DNA of 64,000 nt, taken from the NCBI RefSeq assembly GCF_000219215.1, contig NC_015727.1, positions 806,001 to 870,000 of the forward strand, read 5' to 3'. The DNA is from Cupriavidus necator N-1 (lineage in GTDB: Bacteria; Pseudomonadota; Gammaproteobacteria; Burkholderiales; Burkholderiaceae). Positions 63,761 through 64,000 of this stretch are shown in pieces (within the stretch, counting starts at the first letter, position 1; the number at the start of each line of letters is the position of its first letter). The position numbers and the translations under genes were made by a program. A model generated the notes under the pieces. It did no database searches, was not told the origin of the DNA, and saw nothing but the letters and a program-made list of their open reading frames with translations.

Positions 63761-63903
63761 TTACGTTTGCGTAGTAAAACTGCTCCCTCTCCCGAAGGTA
63801 TCGGTTGCGCCACCTGGAAAAGCCTTCACTGCAGCAATTCAGGCAGTAACGCGATAACACGTCTTTTGGCCTTCATCACACCATGAGGCAGAGGTCGGTG
63901 TGA

Positions 63904-64000
63904 AATGAACGGATCAATCAGGTGGAACGCTGGTTTGCCACCATCACCGAACAATACATCCGCCGCGCCACGCATCGCTCGACCCGAAAACTTGAGCAAG
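63904..64000 (+). pseudogene. IS630-family transposase fragment, running off the window
   Basis: NERINQVERWFATITEQYIR then RATHRSTRKLEQ match the DDE C-terminal segment of IS630-type transposases (the E of the triad is in QVERWF). The start is cut by an in-frame stop at 63901; the end lies outside the window. Confidence 0.65.

Overview
The window looks like accessory DNA of a high-GC betaproteobacterium, most likely Cupriavidus or a close Ralstonia relative, on a megaplasmid, chromid or large genomic island. The reasons are: two tripartite-tricarboxylate (TctC/Bug) receptors, GcvA- and LysR-type regulators beside catabolic operons, an H-NS (HvrA/BprA-type) protein, lysine/alanine-rich H1-like and HU proteins, a plasmid pRiA4b ORF-3 protein, plasmid-type toxin-antitoxin pairs, and many IS remnants. 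No rRNA, replication or partition gene is visible, so the replicon cannot be named from the sequence.

Layout. 0-8.7 kb is a mosaic: an exported protein with a damaged start, a LuxR regulator, an integrase remnant, a MazEF pair, a complete IS110-family element (4630-6381), an IS256 tail, a lipoprotein and a KfrA/Mrr remnant. 9.1-20.7 kb is metabolic: a GcvA-like regulator with an SDR, an MFS carrier and a split transketolase; an MFS carrier; then a PrpR-like sigma-54 activator divergent from a Bug receptor and a quinone oxidoreductase, with a good -24/-12 promoter and a palindromic upstream site. 21-33 kb is a nucleoid, transcription and DNA-repair block: an intact tRNA(CAU), a cold-shock protein, a second full-length RpoD-type sigma factor, an H1-like protein, a damaged tRNA(CAU), an H-NS protein, a non-homologous end-joining operon (DUF2188 remnant, LigD, Ku, MerR-TPR protein) and a truncated SRAP protein. 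33.4-37.2 kb is a D-tartrate module (LysR, TarD, Bug receptor, truncated DctA). 37.2-45.5 kb holds an orphan LexA box, a NYN protein, a DnaE2 tail, VapBC, an Xre protein and a SNF2 helicase with a SWIM-finger protein.

45.8-52.9 kb is a compact operon: RpiR regulator, diaminopropionate ammonia-lyase, M20 carbamoylase, nitrilase-type carbamoylase, MFS transporter and M20 deacylase. It has three evenly spaced palindromes around a near-consensus promoter. It looks like a pathway that imports and breaks down N-substituted 2,3-diaminopropionate, for example N3-carbamoyl-diaminopropionate (albizziine). This is the strongest candidate for an undescribed metabolic system.

53.2-59.5 kb holds two damaged copies of one three-gene cassette: DUF6884-like protein, small Cys-containing protein, and a tyrosine-recombinase-fold protein lacking most catalytic residues. 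Each copy keeps the genes that the other has lost. 59.6-64 kb holds small plasmid-type genes, an HU protein, and a set of decayed genes (phosphoesterase, AONS/BioF-like, P450, IS630).

Several genes carry single frameshifts. Whether these reflect real decay or assembly errors cannot be decided from the sequence alone.
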